Below, piece by piece: positions 1 to 8,983 of a stretch of DNA of 64,000 nucleotides. Location: NCBI RefSeq assembly GCF_000772945.1, contig NZ_JPVN01000011.1, positions 62,001 through 126,000 on the forward strand, in the 5' to 3' direction. The notes under the pieces are model-generated. The model was not told the DNA's origin, ran no database searches, and saw only the letters and a program-made list of their open reading frames with translations. Source of the DNA: Ureibacillus manganicus DSM 26584. Its GTDB lineage: Bacteria; Bacillota; Bacilli; Bacillales_A; Planococcaceae. Position 1 is the first letter of the stretch. Each line of letters opens with the position of its first letter. A program made the position numbers and the translations under genes.

Positions 1-77
1 ATAATCATTACGATTTACATTTTGTAAGTATACGTGTTTCTTTTTCGTTTGTAAAGAAATCCATCTTAATGAGAAAA

Positions 78-370
78 GCGGAGAACGCCTGCTCAGCTCC
101 GCGTCGGTGAAAACGCAACGTCGTGCTCCTGTGCTGCAGTAGCTGCTCGTCGCAAAATGCTTTTGTTGCATCTCCGACATGACCAACGGCAGTCAAAAGC
201 GCAACGTCCTGTTGCATTGACTGCATGACCGACGTCGTGTCGGCCCTCGTGTTAACCTCTGTCGCACTACCGGCACTCGTACATCCATGTACTTCGGAGA
301 AACCGACAAAATGGCGCTCTTTGCCCTTACAGGCGGTTTTTAAGTTGCTGAGGAGCTGGGTTCGAAGCTA
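78..370. repeat. GC-richer, hairpin-dense intergenic repeat region
   Basis: No gene is supported in the first 424 bases. From about 78 to 370 the base composition is clearly richer in G and C than its surroundings. The stretch is packed with short palindromes, such as GCAAC-GTCCT-GTTGC, CCGAC-GTCGT-GTCGG, GTACAT-CC-ATGTAC and GCGGAG...CTCCGC at 78-102. Similar small hairpins with a TCC(T)G loop recur near 20100-20150 and 63161-63173. This resembles dispersed structured intergenic repeats known from Bacillales genomes. The family name and copy number cannot be determined from this window. Confidence 0.5.
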
Positions 371-424
371 GACATTACTCAAAAATGTTATACATTCTTA
401 TACTTTAAGAAAGGACATGAAAAT

Positions 425-673
425 ATGCGTGCAGTTGAGATATGGGAATCCTTGTTATCTAAGCCTGATAAAGAAGTCATCAAAATTGCAAGATACTACG
501 GAGTAGAACTAACTATTGATGAAGTTCGCCAGTTAAGACCTTTAGCAGAACAAGCTAATATAACTTGGTTAGTAACAGGTATTCCAAAGAGTGTATTAAA
601 AGAGGCTGAAAGAATATTAGGGCCGAAAAAGTTTAGACAATATAAGAAGCTTCTTGATAGTTATTCGTCGTAA
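425..673 (+). CDS. Small helical protein, DUF2624/YqfT-like
   Basis: This 82-residue protein is predicted to be largely helical, with no signal peptide or membrane segment. Its size and place beside nfo match the DUF2624 protein YqfT of B. subtilis, but the sequence match is from memory and weak. An AAAGGA ribosome-binding site lies 9 bases before the ATG. Unlike the usual arrangement it is on the opposite strand to nfo and separated from it by a carboxypeptidase gene. No function is known; the family assignment is tentative. Confidence 0.55.
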   Translation: MRAVEIWESLLSKPDKEVIKIARYYGVELTIDEVRQLRPLAEQANITWLVTGIPKSVLKEAERILGPKKFRQYKKLLDSYSS

Positions 674-682
674 CAAAACATT

Positions 683-719
683 GAAAGTGGTTGAAAATAT
701 GAAGTTCAACCACTTTTAT
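683..719. terminator. Bidirectional terminator between the DUF2624-like gene and dac
   Basis: A perfect 13-bp stem (GAAAGTGGTTGAA with TTCAACCACTTTT) lies between two convergent gene ends. T-rich or A-rich flanks on both sides allow it to serve either strand. Confidence 0.8.
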
Positions 720-721
720 AT

Positions 722-2155
722 TTAATATTGATCTATAAACATTTTTACTAATTCATCTATTGAACTAAGTTTTATTGTTTTTTGATTTTGTGTCAGTATA
801 GTAAAAGCATATTCCTTCCCACTTTTTGCAGTAAAGTAGCCAGATAATGTATAGACACCTGAAATATAACCTGTTTTTGCAACAACTTTGTTCATTAAGT
901 TAGGTGTGCTAAACCTTTCTCTTAATGATCCTCCCACTAGACGGTCCGGTTGTCCTCCAATTGGTAAACTATTATAAAATACTGAATAATACGGTTCATT
1001 TCTAACATTATACAGTAGGTTAGTTAATTGGTTTGCAGTTACTTTATTATTATGGGACATGCCTGAACCATCCTCAAAATCCCACTCATTCATTTGTAGG
1101 CCTAACTTTCTACCATAATCATTCATCACCTGTAAACCATGTTCCAGACTTCCTACACCAAAGTTTTCTTTTCCCATTGTTTTAACGAGAATATCCGCTA
1201 TGTTGTTATTACTCAATTTTAAAAATGGAACCATAATTTTTTTTAGAGGAATTGATTTTTTCGTGTAAAGTAAAGTTGCATTTGTTGGTACAACTTTTCT
1301 TTCAATTTTAGAAGTTGTGGAAAAGGAAATACCAGTTTCCTTTAGTACATTTTTCATTGCATACAGTGTGTTTACAGTCGGATCTTGCAGGGAAATCCAT
1401 TCTTTTGATGTGTTCCCCACAGGAATTTGACCAGAAATTACAATCTGGTTCGTATTATACTCACGACTTATTTCTAAAGTATCCTTTTCACTTTTTGAAA
1501 CAGTCAATGCCTTATTGAGTATGACCATTCCACTCAGATTTGGTTCAATTTGAACAATTGGAGTTTTACCTACACTTGTTGCATTTACTTGCACTAGAAC
1601 TGTTCCAGAGTCATAATCATCATCTGGCGACATTGTTATCGCTGAAGTTCTAGCAGCATAATAATAACTTTCATCATGTTTTGCAATTCCTGGTGTTAAT
1701 TGTGGACCAATAAACATTGAATCATCACCATAGAGATTCCCAGAAATTGATGTTATACCATGTCGTTTTAAAGCATTACCAAGTGTTTGAAAATTCTCCG
1801 CTTGTAAGGTTGGATCTCCCCCACCTTTTACATAAATGTTACCATTAAGTACTTGGTTTTTTATCTCACCATCGTAATATATTTGTGTTGTAAATCGGTA
1901 TTCTTCTCCTAGTACATGTAAGCTACTTACAGCTGTTAATAACTTTAAAGTAGAGGCTGGTTTTATCCCAATATCTCCATTACTTTCAAATACAACTTGT
2001 CCAGTATCAATCGCTCGCACTGATACACTTATATTCGTTGAACCTAACTGATTTGTGATTGCTTCATTAATGGTTGTAGCGTACATTGTCATGGGAAAAA
2101 GAATATTACTAGCAAGCAAAAATAAAATGAACCCTCCTACTATCTTTTTTCTCAT
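722..2155 (-). CDS. D-alanyl-D-alanine carboxypeptidase, PBP4-type (peptidase S13)
   Basis: This is a secreted cell-wall enzyme that trims or cleaves D-Ala-D-Ala ends and cross-links of peptidoglycan. Counting from the longest open frame, all three penicillin-binding motifs are present: SxxK (STLK at 77-80), SxN (SNN at 324-326) and KTG (436-438). The long insert between SxxK and SxN is typical of the DacB/DacC S13 family. An N-terminal hydrophobic stretch after RKK looks like a signal peptide. I chose the ATG at 2155 (477 aa) because GGAGG lies 7 bases before it. The upstream GTG at 2182 has no ribosome-binding site. The gene is separated from nfo by a terminator. It could correspond to DacC (PBP4a), but orthology is not certain. 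Confidence 0.9.
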   Translation of the reverse strand: MRKKIVGGFILFLLASNILFPMTMYATTINEAITNQLGSTNISVSVRAIDTGQVVFESNGDIGIKPASTLKLLTAVSSLHVLGEEYRFTTQIYYDGEIKNQVLNGNIYVKGGGDPTLQAENFQTLGNALKRHGITSISGNLYGDDSMFIGPQLTPGIAKHDESYYYAARTSAITMSPDDDYDSGTVLVQVNATSVGKTPIVQIEPNLSGMVILNKALTVSKSEKDTLEISREYNTNQIVISGQIPVGNTSKEWISLQDPTVNTLYAMKNVLKETGISFSTTSKIERKVVPTNATLLYTKKSIPLKKIMVPFLKLSNNNIADILVKTMGKENFGVGSLEHGLQVMNDYGRKLGLQMNEWDFEDGSGMSHNNKVTANQLTNLLYNVRNEPYYSVFYNSLPIGGQPDRLVGGSLRERFSTPNLMNKVVAKTGYISGVYTLSGYFTAKSGKEYAFTILTQNQKTIKLSSIDELVKMFIDQY

Positions 2156-2218
2156 TAATTTCCTCCAAAAGTTTGCATTCACTGTTTTTTAATGTTATTT
2201 CATAGTATGAATTAAAGA

Positions 2219-2262
2219 CAAAAAAATTGCTACTTAAGAGAAGATTTCCCTTATGTAGCAAT
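2219..2262 (-). terminator. Terminator downstream of nfo
   Basis: The stem ATTGCTAC (2226-2233) pairs with GTAGCAAT (2255-2262). On the minus strand it is followed by seven T residues, so it ends nfo transcription before the carboxypeptidase gene. Confidence 0.8.
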
Positions 2263-2311
2263 CTTAATTCAAATTTAGTCCACTATACATAATCTTAGTT
2301 GTTGATTGATG

Positions 2312-3199
2312 TTAAATTCGTAATAAATCTATTTGTTCTGGATTATACATTCCAGTACGAAGCATTTCTATTTCTTCTTTATATGGAGCTTTCTTATTTT
2401 TAGCGTCAACACCAACCCAAGGTGTTTCTAGTATTTTAGGTATATCTTTAAGAACATCGTGATGGACGATTGTTTTTAATGCGTCAAAACCGATATGACC
2501 AAATCCAATATTTTCATGGCGGTCTTTACCTGCTCCACATACATTTTTACTATCGTTTACATGAACTACTTTAATGCGATCCAATCCGACGATTTTATCG
2601 AATTGCTCTAATACCCCATCAAAATCATTGACAATATCATAACCAGCATCATGAATGTGGCATGTATCTAAACAAACTGAAAGTCTTTCGTTATTTGTCA
2701 CACCGTTAATGATTTGTGCAATTTCTTCAAAAGAGCGACCAATTTCAGTTCCTTTTCCAGCCATTGTTTCTAACGCAATTTGAACAGGGTGGTGTGTAGC
2801 TAGTACTTCATTCAAACCCTCAATTATCTTTGCAATCCCTGCTTCTACTCCTGCTCCAACATGAGCTCCAGGATGTAGAACAATTTGTGTTGCTCCAATT
2901 GCAGCAGTTCTTTCAATTTCCTTTTGTAAAAATTCTACACCAAGTTCGAAAGTTTCAGGCTTTGTTGTATTAGCAATATTAATAATATAAGGAGCATGAA
3001 CAACAATATTCGAAAGGCCATTTTCTTTCATATGAGTGAGTCCTGCTTCAATATTTAACTCTTCGATTGGTTTACGACGAGTATTTTGAGGTGCACCTGT
3101 ATAGATCATAAAGGTTGAAGCTCCATAAGAAGCAGCCTCTTTACTTGATGCAAGCAACATTTCTTTTCCACTCATTGAAACGTGTGAACCAATTAACAT
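2312..3199 (-). CDS. nfo: Endonuclease IV (AP endonuclease)
   Basis: The enzyme cuts DNA 5' of abasic sites in base-excision repair. In B. subtilis it also protects spore DNA. It is a metal-dependent TIM barrel. The zinc-ligand motifs are visible in order: [49 protein letters not shown] and ILETP. The start is placed at the ATG at 3199 (295 aa) because GGAGG lies 8 bases upstream. The in-frame ATG at 3214 is itself next to that site and not preceded by one. It follows cshB in the same orientation, as in B. subtilis (yqfS after yqfR). Confidence 0.96.
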   Translation of the reverse strand: MLIGSHVSMSGKEMLLASSKEAASYGASTFMIYTGAPQNTRRKPIEELNIEAGLTHMKENGLSNIVVHAPYIINIANTTKPETFELGVEFLQKEIERTAAIGATQIVLHPGAHVGAGVEAGIAKIIEGLNEVLATHHPVQIALETMAGKGTEIGRSFEEIAQIINGVTNNERLSVCLDTCHIHDAGYDIVNDFDGVLEQFDKIVGLDRIKVVHVNDSKNVCGAGKDRHENIGFGHIGFDALKTIVHHDVLKDIPKILETPWVGVDAKNKKAPYKEEIEMLRTGMYNPEQIDLLRI

Positions 3200-3262
3200 T
3201 CTAATTTCCTCCATTAATTAAATTCGCTGTACCGTATGAAGTTACGAATTTTTACTCTCTAT

Positions 3263-4582
3263 TTAACTTCGGGGCTTTTTATTGTCTTGTTTAGTTCTTT
3301 TCTTACGTTCTTTCTTTTTAATTATATCCATTTCCCATTTCATTGCTCGTTTGTAACCTGGTTTTACCTTTTTCGGTTTACGAACTTTAGCTTTTGCAAT
3401 TTTTTCTATTTCGTTTTCTTTTTTTACACGGTTTTGACGTGCATGGCGTTCTTTTAATGGAATCCATTCTCCATTTTTAATATCCATTTGCTCAAAGGAT
3501 ATTTCCATTTTTTCAATACGGTTAATTTTATCTTCATCTTCTGGTTCAAATAGTGTAATTGCTGTCCCTTTATTACCAGCTCGTGCAGTACGTCCAACAC
3601 GGTGGATGAAAAACTCTAAGTCTTCAGGGATTTCATAGTTGATGACATGTGAGATCCCTTGGATATCAATACCACGAGCAGCTAAATCAGTTGCAACGAT
3701 ATATTGATATTCTAGATCCCGAACTTGTTTCATCATTTTTTTACGGTCACGGGGGCTCAAATCCCCATGAATTTGACCAGTTTTAATTCCTTCTTCTGCT
3801 AAGTATGATGCTACAGCTTCTGCTGTTTTTCGCGTATTACAGAAAATTACCGCTAAGAATGGATTAATACCCTCAATGACTTCCAGAAGTCTTTTATTGC
3901 GGGATTTCGAACGAATTGGAACTAATTTAAAATCAATTCCTTCTGCAACAGGACGCTTATCATTCATATGGATATGAATCGGTGAATCCATATATTTCTT
4001 TAAAAACGGTTGCAGTTTTTCTGGAATAGTCGCTGAAAAGACATACATCTCCAACGTCTCAGGCATTTTGGACGCAAATCCGTCAATGTCTTCAATAAAT
4101 CCCATATCAAATGCTAGATCTGCTTCATCCACAACTAGAATTGGTGCAGTATGAACAAGTAATGCATTTTCTTGAACAAGATCCTTAATACGACCTGGTG
4201 TTCCAACGACGATTTGGGGTTGTCCTGATTTTAATTTATCGATTGTTCGTAATTTATCCGTTCCACCAATGAATAATTTTGTTTGAATAGGTGTTCCTTC
4301 AATCAGTTGATTTAATGCATCAAAAATCTGCTGCGCTAATTCTCTCGTTGGTGATGTAATCACCGCTTGTACTTCTTGTTTGTCTTCATCAATTCGCTGT
4401 ACAATTGGTAGTAAAAAGCTATGTGTTTTACCTGTTCCTGTATGTGCTTGTCCGATCGCACTTTTTCCTCTTAGGATTAGTGGAATCATTTCCTTTTGTA
4501 TGGGTGTTGGCTCTTCAAAACCAATCTCAGCGAGTTTTTGACGAAGAAATGGTTTAAAATCGTAATCCGTATACTTCGACAT
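3263..4582 (-). CDS. cshB: DEAD-box RNA helicase CshB
   Basis: This is an ATP-dependent RNA helicase linked in relatives to cold adaptation and ribosome or mRNA metabolism. The helicase core carries a Q motif (TPIQKEMIP), motif I AHTGTGKT, SPTRELAQQ, VGTPGRI, the DEAD box VDEADLAFD, SAT, VATDLAARGIDI and HRVGRTARAG. The last 60 residues are strongly basic (Lys/Arg-rich), typical of an RNA-binding tail. Length 439 aa agrees with CshB. GGAGG lies upstream of the ATG. Its place between ispH and nfo supports CshB over other DEAD-box paralogues. Confidence 0.95.
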   Translation of the reverse strand: MSKYTDYDFKPFLRQKLAEIGFEEPTPIQKEMIPLILRGKSAIGQAHTGTGKTHSFLLPIVQRIDEDKQEVQAVITSPTRELAQQIFDALNQLIEGTPIQTKLFIGGTDKLRTIDKLKSGQPQIVVGTPGRIKDLVQENALLVHTAPILVVDEADLAFDMGFIEDIDGFASKMPETLEMYVFSATIPEKLQPFLKKYMDSPIHIHMNDKRPVAEGIDFKLVPIRSKSRNKRLLEVIEGINPFLAVIFCNTRKTAEAVASYLAEEGIKTGQIHGDLSPRDRKKMMKQVRDLEYQYIVATDLAARGIDIQGISHVINYEIPEDLEFFIHRVGRTARAGNKGTAITLFEPEDEDKINRIEKMEISFEQMDIKNGEWIPLKERHARQNRVKKENEIEKIAKAKVRKPKKVKPGYKRAMKWEMDIIKKKERKKRTKQDNKKPRS

Positions 4583-4684
4583 ATTTCGTTCCTCCTAACT
4601 AACATGTTTCATATTGTAACATTTTGCGGTTGTAAAGCACAATTATTCCATGTTCAATATAACAGTTTTTTCTTATGTAAATAT

Positions 4685-4716
4685 AAAAAAGACTAGCTAA
4701 TTTATACTAGCTAGTC
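4685..4716 (-). terminator. Terminator downstream of ispH
   Basis: An inverted repeat GACTAGCTA...TAGCTAGTC at 4691-4716 is followed on the minus strand by a run of six T residues, 24 bases beyond the ispH stop. Confidence 0.8.
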
Positions 4717-4739
4717 AGTTGTAAATCATTTATATTGCT

Positions 4740-5708
4740 TTAAGGCATAATTTTCTCAACAGGTTTCGGCTCTTTAATTTTTGGTAGTATTTTATCCATC
4801 GTTACCGTTCTTGTAATTTCGTGAGTTGAAGGATCTTTAGGATCAAACTTCTCTAAAAAAGCAATTACTTCTTTTACAATTGGGGTAGGAGTAGAGGCAC
4901 CTGCTGTTACTGCTATTTTTTCAACCCCATCAAGCCACTCTAGTTTCAGTTCTGATATATCCGCTATTCGATATGCATTTGTACCAGCAATTTCTTGTGA
5001 AACTTGCGCTAAACGGTTTGAGTTGTTAGACATTGGGTCTCCAACAACAATCGTTAAATCCGCTTCGCCAGCTTGTTTAGCAACAGCTTCTTGTCGCACT
5101 TGAGTTGCTTGGCAAATTTCTTCATGTACTTCAATGTGTGGATATTTCTCTTTTAAATAATCCATCGCAGCTTTTACATCCCATTGACTCATTGTCGTTT
5201 GGTTTGTAACGAGCAATTTTTCGTTATCTATCTGCAATAAATCTACATCTCCAACATTTTGTACTAAATGCACATGGTCTGGCGCAACGCCGATTGCACC
5301 TTCTGGCTCTGGATGGCCCTTTTTACCAATATAGATAATGTCGTAGCCTTCTTTTGTCTTCTCGCGGATTAAGTCATGAGTCACAGTAACATCTGGACAT
5401 GTTGCATCAATTGCTACTAATCCTTTTTTTCTAGCAATCTCCCTAATTTCAGGGGAAACTCCATGAGCCGTGAAAATGACTGTTCCCTCATTCACTTGCT
5501 CTATAATTTCTTTACGATTATCTCCATCAAGAGTAATAATTCCGTCTTTCTCAAATGCATCTGTTACATGTTTATTATGAACGATCATTCCTAATATATA
5601 TATAGGTCTCGGTAATGTTTTATCTAATGAAGCGTTACGCGCAATTACCATAGCATCGACTACCCCGTAACAATAGCCTCGGGGATTAATCTTAATTACT
5701 TGCATCAT
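4740..5708 (-). CDS. ispH: 4-hydroxy-3-methylbut-2-enyl diphosphate reductase
   Basis: IspH (LytB) catalyses the last step of the MEP pathway, reducing HMBPP to IPP and DMAPP in the cytoplasm. Three conserved cysteines that hold the Fe-S cluster are seen in GYCYGV, ATCPDV and EICQAT. The conserved THDLIREK and [13 protein letters not shown] stretches are also present. At 322 aa it is the expected length. Two adjacent ATG codons follow AAGGAG; either could start translation. It has its own likely promoter and a strong terminator, so it is probably transcribed alone or with yqfQ. Confidence 0.96.
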   Translation of the reverse strand: MMQVIKINPRGYCYGVVDAMVIARNASLDKTLPRPIYILGMIVHNKHVTDAFEKDGIITLDGDNRKEIIEQVNEGTVIFTAHGVSPEIREIARKKGLVAIDATCPDVTVTHDLIREKTKEGYDIIYIGKKGHPEPEGAIGVAPDHVHLVQNVGDVDLLQIDNEKLLVTNQTTMSQWDVKAAMDYLKEKYPHIEVHEEICQATQVRQEAVAKQAGEADLTIVVGDPMSNNSNRLAQVSQEIAGTNAYRIADISELKLEWLDGVEKIAVTAGASTPTPIVKEVIAFLEKFDPKDPSTHEITRTVTMDKILPKIKEPKPVEKIMP

Positions 5709-5737
5709 GTCAACTCCTTTTGTTGTTACATAGTTTT

Positions 5738-5766
5738 ATTATATAGGAGAGTGACATTTAATACAA
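5738..5766 (-). promoter_or_regulatory. Likely SigA promoter of ispH
   Basis: On the minus strand TTGTAT (5761-5766) and a perfect TATAAT (5738-5743) are separated by 17 bases. They lie about 30 bases upstream of the ispH start. Confidence 0.65.
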
Positions 5767-5789
5767 AGCTTCATTGCTACAAAAGTATA

Positions 5790-6464
5790 TTATTCATCAA
5801 AATGATATGGAGGTTGAAAAATTCTAGGTACTGACGGCTTTGTTTTTAGTGGTCTTGCTATTTTCTCAACAGCAACAGGTTCTTTTTCTTTTTCACGTCT
5901 ACTTTCATGTCGAACAGGAAAGAAGCGATTTCCTCCACGTTTATGATTAATATCTTCTAAGGGTCCAGATTCATATTTATGTCGAATAGTTTTATCATGT
6001 TTATGTTTGTCATGATGGTGTTTTTCTTCATATTTATGCTCGTTTTTAACATCATGTTTTGATTTATGTTCATGATCATCATCTTTGTACACATATTCAA
6101 AAGATGAAGAATCTATATTAAATTCGGAGGATTCATTGTCATAGTCATCATCAATTTCTCTTTCTTTCGGAGCTGCATTAAAACCTTTATATAGTCTCCA
6201 TAGTGCTGGAATATTACGAATTAATGGAGTTGCTTGAGCAATATAGGGCTGAAATCCTTGTGCTGTTGCTAAAAAACGATTACAAGTTTCCATAAACGAT
6301 TCAATTTTAGATGGAGCTTTGGCACCATTTGGTGGTATTCTCCCTGAGTTAAAGCCAGGCGGTGGTGGAGGCGGTGGATACCCATATCTTGGCATACGAC
6401 CTGGCCCATGATAGTAATTGTTTGGTCTCACAGGTGGCGGTGTTTGCCGATAAAAATTATGCAT
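5790..6464 (-). CDS. yqfQ: YqfQ/VrrA-like low-complexity protein
   Basis: This 224-residue protein has three low-complexity zones. Residues 1-45 are Pro/Gly/Tyr-rich with a run of seven prolines. A central helical segment contains CNRFLATAQGFQPYIAQATP. A strongly charged His/Lys/Asp tract follows at about 125-165, and the tail is basic. The place directly upstream of ispH matches B. subtilis yqfQ, whose B. anthracis counterpart VrrA carries a variable-number repeat. Its function is unknown; a spore-associated role has been suggested for the family. The repetitive composition makes copy-number change likely here as well. Confidence 0.75.
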   Translation of the reverse strand: MHNFYRQTPPPVRPNNYYHGPGRMPRYGYPPPPPPPGFNSGRIPPNGAKAPSKIESFMETCNRFLATAQGFQPYIAQATPLIRNIPALWRLYKGFNAAPKEREIDDDYDNESSEFNIDSSSFEYVYKDDDHEHKSKHDVKNEHKYEEKHHHDKHKHDKTIRHKYESGPLEDINHKRGGNRFFPVRHESRREKEKEPVAVEKIARPLKTKPSVPRIFQPPYHFDE

Positions 6465-6564
6465 GTAAATCTCCTTTCTTCTAAATAAAAATCAAATGGC
6501 GTAGGTTGTTCTATCAGCTATCATATGCAAAGACTTGAGCATATGTAATAGGTTAAATGCCCAA

Positions 6565-6602
6565 TTAAAAAATGATGACTATGAAAATACATAAGTCATC
6601 AT
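6565..6602 (-). terminator. Terminator downstream of dctR
   Basis: ATGATGACT (6572-6580) pairs with AGTCATCAT (6594-6602), followed on the minus strand by a T run at 6567-6571. It lies just beyond the dctR stop. Confidence 0.8.
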
Positions 6603-6608
6603 AATGAG

Positions 6609-7304
6609 TCAAATAAAATATTGGTTTATTGGTCTCCCAATCCCTCCATAGTGAACATCTACTTTAATAAGTTTTTGTTTTTCAAGGAAATCTAAATAGC
6701 GTCTTGCTGTTACCCTTGCAACACCTATATTTGTAGCAACTTCATCTGCGGAAGAACCTTGTTCTGTTTGTTTTATATAATTTAATACCTTCTCTAGAGT
6801 CGATCGGTTAAACCCTTTAGGTAAATCAACGATATCATCTAAAGTTGATTCTTTTATTTTATCACCCTCACGAAAATGATGAATCATTTCATCTAGCTCT
6901 TTCTGAGAAACATCTTGAACACCAAGGGACATTCGTTTAAATCTTAGGAAGTTTTTTAATGTCTGCTGAACCCGCTCAAAAGTAAATGGTTTCATAATAT
7001 AATCATAGACACCTAAGTGTAAAATTTGTTGGATTGTTTGCATATCATTTGCAGCCGTGATGGTGATAACGTCAACTGGTATGTTTTCTTTTCGTATTTT
7101 ACGTAAAGTCTCAATGCCATCTTGCTTTGGCATAAAAATATCCATTAATACTAAATCGGGTTTCAATTCAACGATACTTTTAAAACCTTCCTCCCCATTA
7201 CTACACATTCCTATCACTTTGAATCCTTCAACTCTTTCGATAAATTGTCGATTTACCTCTCTTACCATCGGATCATCTTCAATAAGCAGTACACTTGTCG
7301 TCAC
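6609..7304 (-). CDS. dctR: Response regulator of C4-dicarboxylate uptake, DctR
   Basis: This is a two-component transcription activator of the CitB/DcuR family. In B. subtilis DctR activates the dicarboxylate transporter gene dctP. A receiver domain covers residues 1-120, with acidic pair DD10-11, phospho-acceptor D55 in LVLMDIFMP, and Lys in IMKPF. A C-terminal winged-helix segment reads SADEVATNIGVARVTARRYL. The start is placed at the GTG at 7304 (231 aa), preceded by AGAGGTGAT. A longer TTG start at 7325 would overlap dctS and lacks a ribosome-binding site. It lies 10 bases after the dctS stop, so the two are co-transcribed. Confidence 0.9.
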   Translation of the reverse strand: MTTSVLLIEDDPMVREVNRQFIERVEGFKVIGMCSNGEEGFKSIVELKPDLVLMDIFMPKQDGIETLRKIRKENIPVDVITITAANDMQTIQQILHLGVYDYIMKPFTFERVQQTLKNFLRFKRMSLGVQDVSQKELDEMIHHFREGDKIKESTLDDIVDLPKGFNRSTLEKVLNYIKQTEQGSSADEVATNIGVARVTARRYLDFLEKQKLIKVDVHYGGIGRPINQYFI

Positions 7305-7314
7305 AATATCACCT

Positions 7315-8910
7315 CTATATGTCAAATGTAATGATAAATGTTGTTCCTTTGTTCAACTCGCTAGTTACTTCAATCGTTCCTTTGCCTTTGTTAACGATTT
7401 CTTTTATTAAATAAAGTCCGATTCCTCGATTTTCTTTTGCTTTTGTTGAGTAACCTTGTTCAAAAATATAATTCATCATTTCCTCAGTCATGCCTATCCC
7501 ATTATCACTCACCATAATTGCAAGGATGTCATCTTGGTCATCAATTGAAATAGTAATTTCTTTATGGTCCACATTTAAAGATGTTAATGCATCAAAAGCG
7601 TTTTCGATTAAATTACCGAATATCACGACAAAGTCATGATGATCAAGCTTTTGTGGATACTTTGTAAACTTACTCTCTTGATCAATTGTTACTTTAATAC
7701 CAAGTTCTTTTCCACGACTAATTTTACTTAATAATAACCCTGATATATTTTCATTATAGATTCGTTCATTTAAAAATTTTGTGACACTTTCTTGTTCTTC
7801 CTGTACTTGCGAAATATATTCCATCGCTTGTTTTGTATGCCCTAAATGTAGCAGCCCAGAGATTGTATGTAGCTTATTCTTATATTCATGTGTGTGAACT
7901 CGCAAAGCTTGTACATAAGCTTTTACACCCGTAAGTTCTTCCGCTAATTGTTTGAAGTCTGTTAAATCTTTAAAGATTGCAACTGCCCCAACCAATTTGC
8001 CATTAACTCGAATGGGGACTCTATTACTTAAAATACTATGTTTATTTACATAAATTTCTTGGTTGTAAACTGATTCACCTGTAAAAACAATTTCGGGTAG
8101 CCGAGTATCGGGTAACACTTCATGAATATTCTTCCCAATAAAAATGTTAGGATCTTCCCCTACACCTAGAATTTTAGCAGCAGTCTTGTTAAAGATTGTA
8201 ATATTAAGTTTACTATCAACAGCTACAATTCCATCATGCATTGCATTAAAGGTTTCTGTCCTTTCAACATACATCTGAGAAATTTCATGTGGTTCTAAAC
8301 CAAACATTTGTTTTTTTATATGCCGCCCTAATGTTAGTGCTCCCCATATGCAAAAGAAGGTGGATAATGCTATCGTCATTAATATCTCACTTCTAAAATC
8401 ATGAAAAGCCTGTCCAATTGTAGGTAATTTACTACCGACAAGCGTAACACCAATCTGTTCATTTTCTTTGTTCATAATTGGAACAAATGCTCGGATCATA
8501 GTTCCTTTTTCGCCTTCCGCTTTTGAAACATAATAATGTTGTGCAAATGCAGCATTCATGTCTGTTGAGTTACTAATTTGACCAATGGAGTCTTTTAAAG
8601 GGTGGGAAAATCTTACCCGATCCATATTCATAACAACAATATATTCTAAATCATTGATAAAACGAATTTCTTCTGCTACTTCATTTATTCTTACATAGGA
8701 TTCTTCTAAATTACTACTCATTAATAAGTTTTTTATTTCAGTTAAATTAGAAACAGTTCTTGCTACTAACATCGCACGCTGTCCTAATTCTTCCTCTTGT
8801 TGTTTTAGAAGACTAGTTAAAACAAATGTGCCAGCCATTAAAAACGAGAAAGCAATGATGAAGAAAGTTAAAAATAACATTTTGATATTTATGGAAAGTT
8901 TATGTTTCAA
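7315..8910 (-). CDS. dctS: Sensor histidine kinase DctS (CitA/DcuS family)
   Basis: This membrane sensor probably detects C4-dicarboxylates together with DctB and phosphorylates DctR. Domains in order are: TM1 at about 11-35, an extracytoplasmic PDC/Cache sensor at 36-173, TM2 at 174-195, and a PAS domain at about 215-325. The H box HEYKNKLH follows with likely phospho-His 341, then an ATPase domain with FGNLIENAFDAL, DNGIGM and RGIGLYLIKEIV. At 531 aa it is the usual size. It is divergent from dctB with 73 bases between them, the same arrangement as the B. subtilis dctB-dctS-dctR cluster. Confidence 0.93.
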   Translation of the reverse strand: MKHKLSINIKMLFLTFFIIAFSFLMAGTFVLTSLLKQQEEELGQRAMLVARTVSNLTEIKNLLMSSNLEESYVRINEVAEEIRFINDLEYIVVMNMDRVRFSHPLKDSIGQISNSTDMNAAFAQHYYVSKAEGEKGTMIRAFVPIMNKENEQIGVTLVGSKLPTIGQAFHDFRSEILMTIALSTFFCIWGALTLGRHIKKQMFGLEPHEISQMYVERTETFNAMHDGIVAVDSKLNITIFNKTAAKILGVGEDPNIFIGKNIHEVLPDTRLPEIVFTGESVYNQEIYVNKHSILSNRVPIRVNGKLVGAVAIFKDLTDFKQLAEELTGVKAYVQALRVHTHEYKNKLHTISGLLHLGHTKQAMEYISQVQEEQESVTKFLNERIYNENISGLLLSKISRGKELGIKVTIDQESKFTKYPQKLDHHDFVVIFGNLIENAFDALTSLNVDHKEITISIDDQDDILAIMVSDNGIGMTEEMMNYIFEQGYSTKAKENRGIGLYLIKEIVNKGKGTIEVTSELNKGTTFIITFDI

Positions 8911-8934
8911 TACATTTCCTCCATCAAGTTTTAA

Positions 8935-8964
8935 TTGTTACTTCGATACAATTATCGCTATAAT
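8935..8964 (+). promoter_or_regulatory. Likely SigA promoter of dctB
   Basis: TTGTTA (8935-8940) and a perfect TATAAT (8959-8964) are spaced by 18 bases in the short dctS-dctB divergent region, 20 bases before the dctB start. Confidence 0.6.
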
Positions 8965-8983
8965 TTAAGAAAATAATATATTT

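Noticed and set aside
8-226. 72-codon open frame on the minus strand in the first repeat region
   Set aside because: It lies wholly inside palindrome-rich DNA, has no ribosome-binding site and an odd composition; the openness comes from higher G+C.
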